The notes under the pieces: model-generated | Databases searched by the model: none | What the model saw: only the letters and a program-made list of their open reading frames with translations | Told to the model about the DNA's origin: nothing | Origin: Ciborinia camelliae | Taxonomy: Eukaryota; Ascomycota; Leotiomycetes; Helotiales; Sclerotiniaceae | Reading direction: 5' to 3' | DNA: 64,000 nt | NCBI GenBank assembly: GCA_025890175.1 | Contig: JANPYM010000003.1 | Coordinates: 2,910,795 to 2,974,794, forward strand | Shown: in pieces, positions 1 through 12,269 of the stretch | Layout: every line of letters begins with the position of its first letter | Numbering within the stretch: the first letter of the stretch is position 1 | Program-made: the position numbers and the translations under genes

Positions 1-947
1 CGTCGTGCGCAAAGGAGCTCCGGGGCCGCTTTCCTAAGCCCGATCTAGGCTGTGGTCTGCTATTTGGTTTCGCGAAACCATTTTTGGATGCTGCGCTCAA
101 GGAGAATCCCTTCATGGAAATTTTGGGCGCATCGCTCGATGGCGACATTCTCGATCGAAAAGTGTATATTCAGATAAGTACGCGCGTAAATCGAAAGAAG
201 AGTCCTGCTGCAGACAGCTATGTGCAATAGTAGATATGTAAGGCAGTTTTGGAATCGGTTCGAGAGTATCGAAAGTCGTAAATGTCGCTATTCAGCTCAG
301 GTTGTTTTGTCATAGATAGGCAGAAGTACCGCAATATTAAAACACCGATGTGCCGTTTTGAATTTATCATCACGTGATAGCATCGATTCTCATAAAAGTT
401 CTCGGATCCTTGGGTGATTACACAATCATAAAACTCTATAAACCGACCAATTACGGCCATGTGGGCGGCATCCGTATGATAACTGAATTAACATTCCCTG
501 ACTTCTAATTTGTTTGGTTTACGAATTATCATATAATTAGTAAAATGCTATAAAATGACGCCAAAATGTAAAAACCTCAAGTCCACTCACTACGAGGGTC
601 TGATGAACGTAAGATAACTTCACAGCAAGAATTCATTTCATGGAAGAGTTTGCTTTTTCACGGATGATTTGAGTGTGGGAGATGGAACATACACAGTGAT
701 CAATTCATCATACTGGATGTGTTGAAAGTACAAGGTACGATACATACATACATTTATTCATTAATGCTTCTTAATTCCATAAGTCAGTCATCTGCCAGCA
801 ATGCCACCAAGACTGACTGTGTGCGATTAAACTCTTATAAGAGCTTGGCAAATCTATTTATACTTCTACAGCCATCATCCTCTTCAATAGGGCACACCGA
901 ACCCATACAAGGTTCAATTCGTCATAATCGATAAATCAACGCTTTAT
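1..947. other. Left edge and intergenic region; possible 3' end of another gene
   Basis: The plus-strand frame beginning at base 3 is open to about base 229, encoding roughly 75 residues that include FAKPFLDAALKENPFMEIL. This could be the tail of a gene entering from the left, but I recognise no family and the coding evidence is weak. From about 230 to 947 I see only non-coding DNA. It should contain the 3' UTR of the neighbouring minus-strand gene. Confidence 0.25.
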
Positions 948-1029
948 TTACCCACCATTTTGTTGCGCCCCTCCAGTACCATTCCCTTGTCCTTGATTTT
1001 GGCCCCCATTGACTTGTGCTTGTTGCTGC

Positions 1030-1061
<32 letters not shown>

Positions 1062-4000
1062 CTGCTGACTATTCTGTAGTCTCTGCTGGTGATGATTACT
1101 CAACATTTGAGCATACATCTGCGGACTACTGTTCTCGATACCCATCGGTGGTCGCTGTCCTCCTTGGCCATTCATTCCGAGGTTGCTGTTACCAGCCGCT
1201 GCATTCATAGCACTTGTTGCAATGCCGCTCGGAGGTTGGACGAGGCCTCGTTGTTGCATGTGTTTATTGTTGTTAAATGCAGTTATATTTTCGCCTATCA
1301 ACTTATGAATTTCACCGGCTGACGCGTGTGGGTTGGCTCTCCTAACACTTCGTTCTATATCCATGTATGGGATACTTGGAGGTAGGCCACCATTAGACGG
1401 TCCAGACAATGGCATGCCTACCCTAGGGGATCCTGTCTGGGCAGGAGAAGGGGCTGATGTACTTGGAGAACCAGCCATACCGTTGATGTTGTTGGCATTA
1501 TAGGATGTCATGTTGTTGGGCATGAATCCAGACTGCGGAGGCATGCCGTTCATTCGTGGAGGGGAGTTCTGTGCCTGTCCTGGATGTGGGCTACCTTGCT
1601 GCTGCACCATATTCTGCATCTGTTGTTGTCTCTGTTGTAGAGATACACGATGGGCATGATTTGCAAGTTCGGCAGTCACGGCAGGATTTAATGGCAAACC
1701 TCCCTGCATTTGAGCTTGTGGGACACCATTTGGCATTGCCTGTGGAATCCTAAGGTTATTAGGCATTGGCCCCGCGACACCCATTTGTGGTGGAAGAGGC
1801 CGAGGTCTATTCTGTCCTGGAACGGCGAGATGACCGTTTCCATTTGGCTGGCCAATTGGAGGAATGAGACCATTTGGAAGAGCAGGGCCACGTTGCTGGG
1901 GCAAGCCATTGGGAGGACCCTGGTTGTGTCTTTGGCGAGCTTGCGCTTCCTGGTGTGATATTAGCATGTTTGCATAGTTTGCGGCTTGAATCTTGTAGGA
2001 GCTTACCCTTCTAGCTTGTTCCTGCCGCAATTGGAGCGCAGCAAAGCGTTCCTTTAATGCCTCATCTCGATCATGTTTCAAACGACTAAACTCTTGGGGA
2101 GTCTTAATCGGTGCCCATGCCTGGGCTGGCTCAGCTGGCTTCCTTGCTGCGGCTTGTGTGGCAGACAGTTGCTGTTTTTGAGCAATATTTTCACGCCTCT
2201 TGGCCATTTTTCTCATCGCCTCGATTAACGCTATATGTTTCTGATTTCTCCGTCTTTCCACACGTTGGCTGGTAGTAGTTCGCCTTCGAGGTGCGTTTGT
2301 TTGACCACCCGCGTTGGCCTGTTGGGGAGCTTGGGTGGCCAAGAGCTGTAGGTGTCGTTGAGCAGACTCAAGTCTATTGTTGTAAGCTTTAAAGTATGCT
2401 GTTTTTTGCATGTCTGTGGGCAGCCCTTCTAAAGTTATCCATCGTTCAAAGCATTCCCAAGGCGTACGTCTTTCGGCACCGGATGACAATAGCGATCGGG
2501 TTGATAACATATTGGAAATAAGTGACCAATTATAAGCATACTCTCGCACAAGCCTCTTCAACTCGTCATCCTCAGAATATGTCCATTGCGAGCATGGACG
2601 GCATTCGAAGAAACTTTGCATTGGCATAGGGAATTCGGTAGGGGGCCGGAACTGATGTCCAGCATGGATGCGGTCGCGAATATGCTTGTTGGCGGGATCG
2701 AACAGACCTATATTGGTCTGTTCGGGGGGTAAAATTGATCTCTCGTGCCTAGATTGGTCCGCTGCGCCATCTTCATCCTCACTATCTTCATCGTACTCAA
2801 ATCTGCTCTTTTTACGGGGGGGTCCTTGGAACTTTAATTCCATCCTACCCTCTACGAACTTGCTAATACCGACCGCGGGCCGTCGCCAGAAGCGATCAGG
2901 ATCAACTTCGGATGTAGGCAGGTCATTACAGGGAACACTCAGTGGAGCACCATATAAGGGCAGTTCTTCTAAAATTTTATCGGTCGCAGGGGACCTACTC
3001 AATCCAAAGACAACATCATCATCCTGGAGACCAAAAATCGCAGTAGGGCTGACAGTGTCTGTAAGAGTGAGGCGAAGTTCTTCATCAATATCGTCCATTG
3101 GAGAATCGGCTTCTGCGGAGATAATCAGCTCAGGAGTGGGATGTGAAAAAAGTTGACCGGCCCCGTCACTCATTTCAATATCTTTTGAGGCTTCAGCCGA
3201 GACTATTGGTGGACGAGTGGCGTTCACTTGTAGAATTTTCCGTTCCTCGAGACTGGCTTCAAACCATTCCGCACAGGCATATACAAGGTTCTTAGCCACT
3301 GCCATTTTCCACTTTCGCTCTTCTCGAAAATCTGTCCGCATCCATTTAGCTTCTTGGAGAAGGACATCCCAATGCGTGGTTGGCCGAACGGGCTCCTCGG
3401 ATCGCTTAGGTTGGCGTAAAGACCATTTGTGATTGTTCTGGAGTCCATATATGCGCTTTAAAATCCTGGTTGTTTGGTTTTCGTTGATGGGGACAAAGGA
3501 ATTTGAGGTCGAGATAGTTTTATGAGCCGTCGATAGTAGAGCATCAAGAGGGGGGTAGCCTGTTTTTTGTGTATTATGGCTATTAATATACAAACACGCG
3601 AAATAGTCATCATAAGGATGTGTTGGTTGTAAATTCAAGCCTCGAGGAACCATAGCAGTAGAGTCGCTAGCTCTAGGAGCGGAAGGTTTCTTGGCAAACA
3701 CTACAGTTGAAAGTCTACTTTGGCTCTTTTCTTTGGTTTTTTGAAGCAAGCTACGAGTAGACCCTGGGGTACTTCCTCTCGAAGGAGAGTTGACGGTTGA
3801 TCCAGTGTCAGGCTTGCTAATAGGGCTTCTTGCCGAAGTAGGGGAAGCGTTCGGAGCGGGCGTTTCACCTAGAATCTCGGATACAGACTTATGTCTAATT
3901 GCTCCGGATGCGACCCTTGTTGTCATACGCTCAATCGGTACTTGAACGGGTGCGGGCGTTGACGATGATGTTTTGCGTGTTGTAGAAGTGGGTGGTCCGG

Positions 4001-5791
4001 ATGGTGGCGTCTTAGAATCAGATGATGGCTGCAATGGAGCCTCTTCAGCAGGAGCTGACGCTTTTGCATTTGCGGCAGCACCAATTTCCAGCGTATTTTC
4101 ACTTTCGAATGAATCCTTCGCAGTAGCCACATCTAAATCCATAGCGTCGACTGGTGTCTGTCCCTCACCCTCAGAATCCGGTACTTCCATTTCTTTGGGG
4201 GTCGCACGGGGTTTCTCGATTCGAACTTCGGCATCTGGCCGCGGAACCTCTACACCGCCATCATTTTTGTCCATGGCCGCTTCCTTTTCTACATCGCTGG
4301 CCTCACGTGCTAATGATTTAGGTTCTTCGATCTCCTGTGAATTCGAAGCTTCAGAATCTGCTATTTCAGAAACCGCGGCAACTCGAGAGCCAGATGCAGC
4401 TTGGTCCTCCATACGAAGTTGAGCATCGGCTGCCATGGGACTACTATCAAGTACCTCAGCACGAGAAGGTTCATTTTGGGTTTTCTGTCTTCTGTTGTGT
4501 TCATCCTCTTGAACAATGTCCTCGCGAATGGATTTCGATTCTGTTGGAGTTTTGACAATGCTCTCATTATCTGGGCGTTCGAGATCTTCGTACCGAAAAT
4601 TGTCATTCTCGGGACTTGTATCGGCGGAGGCATCATGTTGGGCGGGGGTAGTGGTTGAATGGGCATCTATCGTTGAACTTGGGGAGGAAGCCAGATCCAC
4701 CGCAACCCGGAGAGTATTCGTAACTGAATGCCTACCTCGTTCTCCCTTATGTTCGCGTGCCTTCTCAAACTCCTCAAGTCTAGCTTCCTGAACCTCCTTG
4801 GGTGGTAAATGGGCAGTCGCAGCATGATGATTCTCGTCGTTGGCACCGAAGAGAACTGGTTCTTGCAGATTTGCAACATCCTCGGCGGATGGGGGTACTG
4901 CTTTCCTTGGATCCACTCCAGGACTTCCTGGAGGACTTTCAACAACTCTCTGAATACGGTCGATTTCAAAGTCTTTATTGGGCAAATCAGGCTGCTGGTT
5001 TTGTATCGCAGTCGCAGGATGACTAGCATTTTCGGATTCCTCTTCTACTGCTAAGGGTGGGTTGGCAGAAGACTCTGTGGGGAGATCGGTCTGCGAGCTC
5101 TTCGAAGACGATCTCCGCACCGAGACTTCATTCGCCCCTGGCGTTGCCCCAATATCATTCCCATTTCGCTCGATCTTTCGTCCTTCGTTACTATTTTCGA
5201 TTGGGGTACTTCCACGACTCTTCCGTGATATTATTCCGTCGCGCTTAAAGTAATGTTCTATCTTGTGAGAGACTGCAGTTACTGAATGTTCCGTACCTGC
5301 TGGGCCACTTGGTGTTCTTTGTTTTAGGGAATCGGGTTGAGGTTGTCGTCGGGCGGGTAGTTTAGATTCATTGAAGGACCGGTCCCTATAAATAATATTA
5401 GTATTAATTAAATTGTATTTAAATCACACATTGATCGCAGTAATTTTGAATAGAATAAATTTGGTGCGTTCTGGAAGTATAATACATACTGTAAAATATC
5501 GCACGCCTCCAGAAATTGAGCTTCTGCTGTGGTGGTTGGTGGAGCATTGGGGTCTATCCTAGAGATCGTGGGTATAGGGCCTGCATCGTCGCAAACTGCG
5601 AACAACTCGCGAAGTTTCCTCTTTCTCGAGATAACAATTTGACTACGACGGTCAGTACAATACAAATGGGACGAAACGATGCGCCAAATGATGCGACACG
5701 AATTGAGGCCAATCAAACAATTCATTTACCTTGCTTCATCGTGTTTGGATCGTAAAAGGCGTGTGCGATAGGGAGCTCCAACCTCACTCAT
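948..5791 (-). CDS. vid21: NuA4 histone acetyltransferase scaffold subunit Vid21/Eaf1
   Basis: This is the platform subunit of the NuA4 histone H4/H2A acetyltransferase complex in the nucleus. My model has three exons, 5791-5730, 5642-5490 and 5385-948, joined in frame to give about 1550 residues; the introns are 87 and 104 nt. The start ATG at 5791 opens with MSEVGAPYRTRLL, followed by the family's conserved SRKRKLRELF block. The first half is long, acidic, Ser/Thr-rich and low in complexity. An HSA helicase-binding domain follows at about residues 735-800 (containing THWDVLLQEAKWM), then a Myb/SANT domain at about 1005-1065 (containing QWTYSEDDELKRL). The C-terminus is Gln/Asn/Pro-rich and ends in a polyglutamine run. 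Domain order and length fit fungal Vid21. A model starting at the valine codon near 5120 would miss the N-terminal motif. Confidence 0.9.
1018..1068 (-). repeat. CAG/CAA repeat coding polyglutamine in vid21
   Basis: The plus strand shows runs of CTG/TTG triplets. On the coding strand these are mixed CAG/CAA codons giving about 16 consecutive glutamines near the Vid21 C-terminus. The CAA interruptions should slow repeat expansion. Confidence 0.85.
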
Positions 5792-6868
5792 AATATCGCG
5801 ACCGCGACATCCGTTTTTCGAAAAAACGGATAGAGTCCCGATCTGAATGGAAGATTCTGAGATGCTTCAAATGATTAATTCAATGGAAACTCGTGGTTGT
5901 GAATTGATAGTAGATGGGATGTTCTCAACGTGCTCTATCACTGTGTTCAAAAATTGCATGGAAGGACGAATCAACATAGGCAGTCCGCGAATTTAGGCAT
6001 TTTAAGCGATCTCGCGGAGGGACGTCCATGACCTTTATATGCATATTTTTTGTTTTCGATGAAGTTTTACGCATTTCTTTTAAGTTTTGAGATATCTTCA
6101 AGTTCTCTGGGTTAGTTATCATTGAGGAAGATGTTAAGATCTTAAGTATTTTACCCCAGGTGTTGACAAATATATTTCGTGGACATCTTTGTGTTGCATC
6201 GTAACCGACAACGCTAAAGGGAAAAAAATATGAGGATGAGATGAAATGCTTTGAGTAGGTACACTTGGTAGAGGTACTGTACCTCTATGTAGATATTCTT
6301 GAAATTTGGGTTTTTATTAATAAGGAACTGGTAAGGTAACAATACGGTGGGTAGTAAAATATATGGTACCTGAATTTTGGGATTATTTATATCAAATATT
6401 AATAAAATTGGTATGGATGGATGAATGAATGAACTAATGGATGGATGAGTTTGAAGCAATACATACCCACCTACTTACCTGCCTGTCGTATCAGGTATTG
6501 TATCTCGTTCCCTTCTTATCCAGATCTCAAATTTTGTATCAAGTTGGAGATCATGGATGGGCCTTCCGCCTCATATTGCATGGCGATAATTTTGGTGGCG
6601 ACTTCATACAAATCAGACTATATCCTCATGCTGTATAAATGAGCAGAAGTTACCAATATCTAGCCTAGATCATTGATTCAATATTCCTAAATGCTCCCAA
6701 AATGACAAACGTTGACCGGTGTTTCTTGAGCACATATAGGTTCTTTTCTCGGACAGAGTGTACTGTAAAATTGGAAAATGATTCAAAGTTTCATTTCATA
6801 ACGCCTGCCAGCTTTTCCCCATCCTTGATGTATCCAGGTATCGACCAAAGAAGATTTTGGCTTACATG
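5792..6868. other. Intergenic region between the vid21 promoter and the INSIG-like gene 3' end
   Basis: About 1.1 kb without convincing coding content. A near-perfect inverted motif, TCCGTTTTTCGAAAAAACGGA, lies at 5810-5830 just upstream of the vid21 start, and ATGGATGG-type simple repeats lie near 6412-6447. The short ORFs present lack coding character. Confidence 0.6.
5810..5830. promoter_or_regulatory. Palindrome in the vid21 promoter
   Basis: The bases form an inverted repeat (TCCGTTTTT followed by AAAAACGGA around a central TTCGAA-like core) about 20-40 bp upstream of the vid21 start codon. It could be a factor-binding site or a 5' UTR hairpin. The sequence shows only the symmetry. Confidence 0.35.
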
Positions 6869-8014
6869 TTATCGTGACTGTCTTGCCGCTTGAACACTTC
6901 CCATCGACTTCCTTTTCGGTTGCTCATTCACAAACGTAGTCCTTCTCGTGTCACTATTCAGCGCTAGTCTTCGCCCAATATTTCCAAAACAAACACAGCT
7001 GCAAAACAGAACACTAGCAATCCATATTCCAGCCTCGAGGTTACCCCTAGTATCCATATTATCGGATCCGAACTCTGAATGATCAACTGATTTATCATAT
7101 GCGGTACTGTTTTTGATGGAAATGGCGGGGCTCGGCATGAGGTCTGAGTTCGAGGCAAGAAGAAGTACGCTTCCAGTGACCCCAACAGCGGCTGAAAATG
7201 CAAGTCCGGGCTTAGAGCGGTCAATGAGATACCACAAGACTGGATTCACGAGAGCAAGGGTTACAGACGCTTGCATGTCAGAAGCCCAAGGAAGTTTGCG
7301 CTTGAAGGAGGGTTAGTGAAGTTCAATATGACCTATTGAAAAGGGACTTACTATAGCATAAGCGATTCCTACAAAAGCGCCCACGCTCCTCACTGCCACT
7401 ATCCAGTCTCCCCCAAGAACACCTTGCGAATCGCCGTCATTAATTGCTTCCTCTGGTGAAGTGCCAGTAGAGTTTCGAAAAGGCGAAGGCGTCTTTTCCT
7501 CCCATAATTTGTCGACTAGGGGTAACAAGCTTCCTAATCCCACACCTGCAATGCCCCAGAACACAAGATATCTCCAATCATGGCAGGGTTTTATAATTGA
7601 CTCCACTTGAAGTGGCGCAAGATGTCGGTCGTCGTGTAGATGTCTCACGAGCAGACCGTACAATAGCCCTAAACCGAATAACAGGATGGACCGAAAGATC
7701 CGAGAAGATATAGTAGCCGGCCTTAAGGGTGGGGCGGCAGAAGATTGACTTCGATAGACTGGAGGGCTATGTCTTCGTTGGGGGGTTTGAGCTCCAGTTC
7801 CCCATGGAGTGGAGGGTGTCTCTGACTCAATATCATCATGGCCAGTTGCCGAATAGATCCCTCCCAAAGTAGAGGATGTCAAATTGAGGATGGAACGAGT
7901 ACGACTTAGAGATTCGGATGAAGGGGTTAGGGAAGGACTTGGAGGTTGCCGGGCAAGAGAATGTGTCTCGAAGGGCCGACGCGGCTTTGGTCGATAGATA
8001 TGCGGGGTAGCCAT
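6869..8014 (-). CDS. INSIG-domain endoplasmic reticulum protein
   Basis: This is a fungal member of the insulin-induced gene (INSIG) family, ER membrane proteins that bind sterol-sensing partners such as HMG-CoA reductase or SREBP-pathway proteins. There are two exons, 8014-7352 and 7300-6869, giving 364 residues; the 51-nt intron has a CACTAAC branch site. The N-terminal 90 residues are Ser/Pro-rich and probably cytosolic. Membrane segments follow, beginning at SRIFRSILLFGLGLLYGLLV. The conserved block AIRKLPWASDMQASVTLALV spans the splice junction, which strongly supports the model. It is followed by NPVLWYLIDRSKPG, typical of the family. The short C-terminal tail is basic and polar. The sequence does not say which sterol partner it binds. 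Confidence 0.85.
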
Positions 8015-8374
8015 TTGGGTCTAATTATTGTAATGATACCGACGCTGGCAGCTGTTGGAAATACTATCTTCCCAAAACTTGCATAGAAGTGATGAATTGC
8101 TGATTGTGTATAGAAACTGTTCTCAGTTAACAAGATGTAATATATACCTTTCAGACAGTTATTCAAGGTTTATATAGATGTACAATGTTGATTGATTGAC
8201 GTGTCTTTGAAGATGTGAAGGCCAATTGCCAAATTTGGGAGAGGTACCTTTCAAGATGTGTTACTTCAACCTCACATATGCATTACTCATTAGTAGGTAT
8301 AACACAATTAAGCTGCTCAACGTGAATAATTGAGAAAGGAGATCAAAAAGGAAAGATGATATGGATAATGGATG

Positions 8375-8430
8375 TAGGTAGGTAGGTAGGTAGGTAGGTA
8401 GGTATGCAGGTAGACAGGTAGACAGGTAGT
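8375..8430. repeat. (GTAG)n microsatellite
   Basis: Seven or more tandem GGTA units followed by diverged GTAGACAG copies. Confidence 0.85.
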
Positions 8431-8802
8431 ATGGAGATATGTATACCTGCATGTATTGATATGTTTTGTATTGAAGTAGTTAAGAAGGAGGAGATGCACT
8501 AAGAATTTTATGTACCTGGGCTACCTTACCTTCCCTACCTTACCTTCCTTACTTTACCTTTACCTACCTAGTACCTACCTACTAGGGAGGAATTAACGTC
8601 CACGGGTACCTAGGTTGGTCAAGATTGGGTTTGGGTCATCAAAATATTTCACATGTCTGAGATGTGAATGTTTGCCAAGAGCTTATCGGAACGTCGGAGG
8701 CACGCACGGGACTTTCATTTTGGGATGTTGATCTCCATATACGGTATGATTATTGTTGCAGGTGGCGGGGGTTACTGCTGCCGAGACTTGAGAGGTGGAG
8801 GT

Positions 8803-8838
8803 GGACTTTGACTTTGACTTTGACTTTGACTTTGACTT
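8803..8838. repeat. TTTGAC hexamer tandem repeat
   Basis: About six perfect head-to-tail copies of the hexamer GACTTT/TTTGAC, followed by diverged TTGACTTGC copies. Confidence 0.9.
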
Positions 8839-10257
8839 GCTTGACTTGCGTGACACTTGCTTGACTTACCTAATACAGTAAACTTTCATCTGGGGTAGCA
8901 TGGTTTACTTTCAATGTTGGGTAATCTTACCCAGCCAACTCCTCTCCAGCTTGCATTACCTAACCTTTAAAGTTTCATGGTTCGGCTCGTATTAATAATC
9001 AATGGATGCTCATTATTGTCGTACAATCAATTGCTAATAATGATTGTAAATTCATCACTATTAGGATTATTTTGTTTGAAATCATTCTAAATATCTTCTT
9101 CCTTCAATTAGTATAATATATGAACGAAGTTCGTGATGATGTCACCGGTCAGCACTGCGGGGGGGCGCGGTGGATATCTTTCACATACGTTCTGGTTGCT
9201 TCATCAATTCTTCTACTGATAGAGCAGCCTCGATCTCATTCATGTAACAACAAGAAGCTTCGACCGGTCATACCTGAAACTTGTATCGCGTTGGAGTAGG
9301 ATGGCTGGAGTTACAGTTAACAATAGGTAGTTAGTTACAGTACTTCTTCTATTGCTACATTCTGGATGGATGGATACTGATACCTACCTTACCCCATCTG
9401 ATTAAAACTAAACTTCAATGTCTAGCGGCATTCGATTTCCATATCCTCAATCGAGTTATAACTGACTTCAGTGATACTTGCGATTTTCAAACACGAGGTA
9501 CCAAAAATATTTGGCAAGAAAGGAGACGAGACGATAGTGCCAAATCTCTTACTTATCTCAATCAATTATCGACATTCACTTATACTCATCTGATCTTCCC
9601 AGAACACCACCACCAACATACCACACTCAATATTTCCACAAAAGATCAAGTAGGCGCAAAAAAGTCGGTAGCCTCGCAGTTAGCATTTCAAGGCCTTTCA
9701 TGTAAAGCCCTCAGAAAATTGCCGTAGTTATGCAACGAGACTTATTTGTCTAGAAGGAAAATGGGGTAATAGACTTCAAATCTCTTTTCCCGAGTTCAAC
9801 ATCCTCAAGTTATCATATCATTTGATATATTAAAAAAGATATTGTCGATATTTGATACGAAGCATTGGATCTCAGCGATTTGAGTGTATGAGGTGGGTTA
9901 GAGAGTGAATATATTAGTGATTGATATCAACTGCAGATTTTCAAGAGAATTTACATTTATATGAAAAAAAAGTCTCGGAAAATCGACATATTTGGCTAGT
10001 AGTTATTTTGAAAACTTAGAACCGCTTCACTCTCGAGTTTCTAGTGGTTAGGTAGGTAGTTATGGCCACTCATTACAGAATGAGTACCTACCTAGGTATG
10101 TTCGGGAAGGGAGGGAACTAAGATCTTAGTGACCCTACGTGATAGGCACTCAGTATAAAAAATAAATTGCTTAACAAACTAACCAAAAGTAAATTGCCGT
10201 TAAATGAAAAACAGACTATCTACTTTGCAAGCGTGTTGTTCTTAAGTTAGTCTCTAA

Positions 10258-10281
10258 TATCATCATCATCATCATCATCAT
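10258..10281. repeat. (CAT)n trinucleotide repeat
   Basis: Seven or so tandem ATC/CAT triplets in non-coding DNA. Confidence 0.85.
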
Positions 10282-10808
10282 CCCTAACCCAAATATATCA
10301 ATCTCACTCACATTCACTTCATCGAAGAGCCATAGATAGGTAGGGTAGGTAGTGAATTAACCGACAATTCAATCTGTACCCTCAATTTATATATACATGT
10401 ATGTCAACTCAACTTTTCTGACGTGAATACCTACTCACCTACCTACATAAACAACATTTTCCATCGAATTTTCGCCACCCCATTTCCCCTACCTCATTTC
10501 CCCAGCATTGACACCAATAACCATTCCAATTTTCCAATCAAGATACGTAAAAAATCCCAACCATCCATCCATCCACACAAATTCGCATAGCCTTTTTCGT
10601 AGCACATAGCATTTTATTCTATGGCTTGGTTGTGAATTTGGATATCCATTATATATATATATATAAAAATGCCTAAGAATATATTGCTTTTACCAATCCC
10701 CGCCCTCTCAATACCCACGATCCATTCTCATATGATGAAGTAAAAAATCAAGGCCATTATGAACAAAACTTAATATTGATGGAAATCCTTCATCGGAGGA
10801 GGGTATCT

Positions 10809-12269
10809 TTATTCGCTATCGTCACTACTACTATCCGCGCTTTCCTCGTCCTCGTCCTCATCCTCATTTATCTCGATTTCTTCATCCTCTGCTCCTTCAG
10901 GAGTGGGCAACATAACAAATGCCTTTAAGCATGTGACGCGATTTCCGGTCTCGTATGTGCCAATTAGTTTGCCGACCTGGTTGACTTCCTCTCCGATTTG
11001 CGCCAAATCCTTGGCTGCAGATAATTTGTATAGTCTGACTGCCCCATCACTGCTTGCTGCCACAATGATGATATATCTTGAAGAGCCCTCTCCAATATGC
11101 AAGGTGGCAAAATCCTTGATACGTCCGGATACTCCACCATCTTTACCGCCGAGTTGTGCGAATAGTTTAGCGGCGGGTATTGGTTGTGTTTTGCCTTCAG
11201 CAGCTTTGGTAGTTTCCAAGTCCCCAGCATTCGTAGAATAGAACAATATTCTTCCATCCTCCGTCGAGACAGCCAAAACTTGGGTATCCTCATCATCTCC
11301 AACCTGTACATAGGACAGTTGATGAATCTTGGTCCTTGGTGCTGGTACCACCTTGCACCTAACTTTACAGTCCATTCCGAAAACCAGTATTCCTTTTTCA
11401 AATCCTACACAGAATTCCTCTCCACCCTCTTTCGTATTACCCCATGCGACTCTCCTTCCTTCTCCGCTACTGAATCTTCCTTCTCCAACCTCGCCTAACA
11501 TATCTCTCTCGAAGTTTAATACACCCGCCTTTTTTCCTGTAACTAAATTCCATAATCTCATAGACTTCTCTCCCTTTCCCACGCTAAGCATAAGTTTCAT
11601 ACTCGGATGCACGGCAAAATCATTAACGCCACTTGGTTGTCCCCCAAGCGGTGCAGTATCACCGCTGGGCCGACCCACTGCCTTCGGTATTGGCGCCTTG
11701 ATAGTACTCAACAAACTCCAATCCCTCGTTCTTGTGACAGCAATTGTAGAGTCTTCTGCAGAGCTCATTAGCTTGCTTCGCGTTGGAAAATAAAGGGCGG
11801 TGATTGAAGAGGCATGGTGAAGTAGGGAGCCTAGTTCACGATTTTGTGGATTTTCTACAACGGCCTTGGCTGTGAGGGAGGGAATTGCAGGAACTGATAT
11901 CTTGGATGGGGGGTGTGCGGATATGTGATAGAGGTTTATGCGCTCGTCAGTACTGCCGGTTGCGAGGATGATCTTTTGTGATTGTTTAGGAACTGGAGCA
12001 GAGGGTGGAGAGAGTGCTAGAGTTCGAATAGCAGAGGTATGAGCATTGAAGAGAAATGTATCTGCGAATTGGACGTCATCATCGGAGCGTATTGTCGTAG
12101 TGATGCCATGAAGGACTCGGTCGTAAGATCCAGTTATAATTTGAATAGTAGTAGGCTTGGAGGAATTAGGCTTGGGCGTGGCAGTTTGCTTCAATTTCTT
12201 AGTTGGTACAGATGATGCTGGCACCGCAGGCGCCGAATCAGCAGCTGTATTTCTCTTTCTTTTTGCCAT
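10809..12269 (-). CDS. mak11: WD40-repeat ribosome biogenesis protein Mak11
   Basis: This is a 60S pre-ribosome assembly factor of the Mak11/PAK1IP1 family, expected in the nucleolus. It is a single uninterrupted frame of 486 residues from the ATG at 12269. The start is followed by the basic, nuclear-signal-like segment MAKRKRN and then a Lys/Pro-rich stretch. The WD40 propeller begins near residue 45 (IITGSYDRVLHGI). Visible WD-type blades include LATGSTDERINLYHI and VGKGEKSMRLWNLVTGKKAG. The C-terminus is a very acidic Glu/Asp/Ser tail, common in nucleolar factors. The frame stays open upstream to 12539. I prefer 12269 because the extension lacks family character and lies in what looks like the 5' leader. 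Confidence 0.8.
   Translation of the reverse strand: MAKRKRNTAADSAPAVPASSVPTKKLKQTATPKPNSSKPTTIQIITGSYDRVLHGITTTIRSDDDVQFADTFLFNAHTSAIRTLALSPPSAPVPKQSQKIILATGSTDERINLYHISAHPPSKISVPAIPSLTAKAVVENPQNRELGSLLHHASSITALYFPTRSKLMSSAEDSTIAVTRTRDWSLLSTIKAPIPKAVGRPSGDTAPLGGQPSGVNDFAVHPSMKLMLSVGKGEKSMRLWNLVTGKKAGVLNFERDMLGEVGEGRFSSGEGRRVAWGNTKEGGEEFCVGFEKGILVFGMDCKVRCKVVPAPRTKIHQLSYVQVGDDEDTQVLAVSTEDGRILFYSTNAGDLETTKAAEGKTQPIPAAKLFAQLGGKDGGVSGRIKDFATLHIGEGSSRYIIIVAASSDGAVRLYKLSAAKDLAQIGEEVNQVGKLIGTYETGNRVTCLKAFVMLPTPEGAEDEEIEINEDEDEDEESADSSSDDSE

Larger units (their letters stand above)
8015..10808. other. Gene-free region rich in simple repeats
   Basis: About 2.8 kb with no convincing gene. It holds a (GTAG)n tract near 8375-8405, related GTAGACAG copies to 8430, TTACC/CCTTACC tracts at about 8520-8585, a TTTGAC hexamer tandem at about 8803-8838, CAT triplets near 10258-10281, and several TACCTAGGTA-type motifs near 8600, 10050 and 10090. 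It is probably promoter and 3' UTR sequence plus repetitive spacer. Confidence 0.6.

Noticed and set aside
2668..3156. 162-residue plus-strand ORF within vid21
   Set aside because: It is a shadow of the well-supported vid21 coding frame.
8375..8430. CRISPR-like array
   Set aside because: These are simple microsatellite units without spacers, in a eukaryotic genome.
8261..8499. Thr/Tyr/Pro-rich small ORFs on the minus strand
   Set aside because: They are translations of the GTAG microsatellite.
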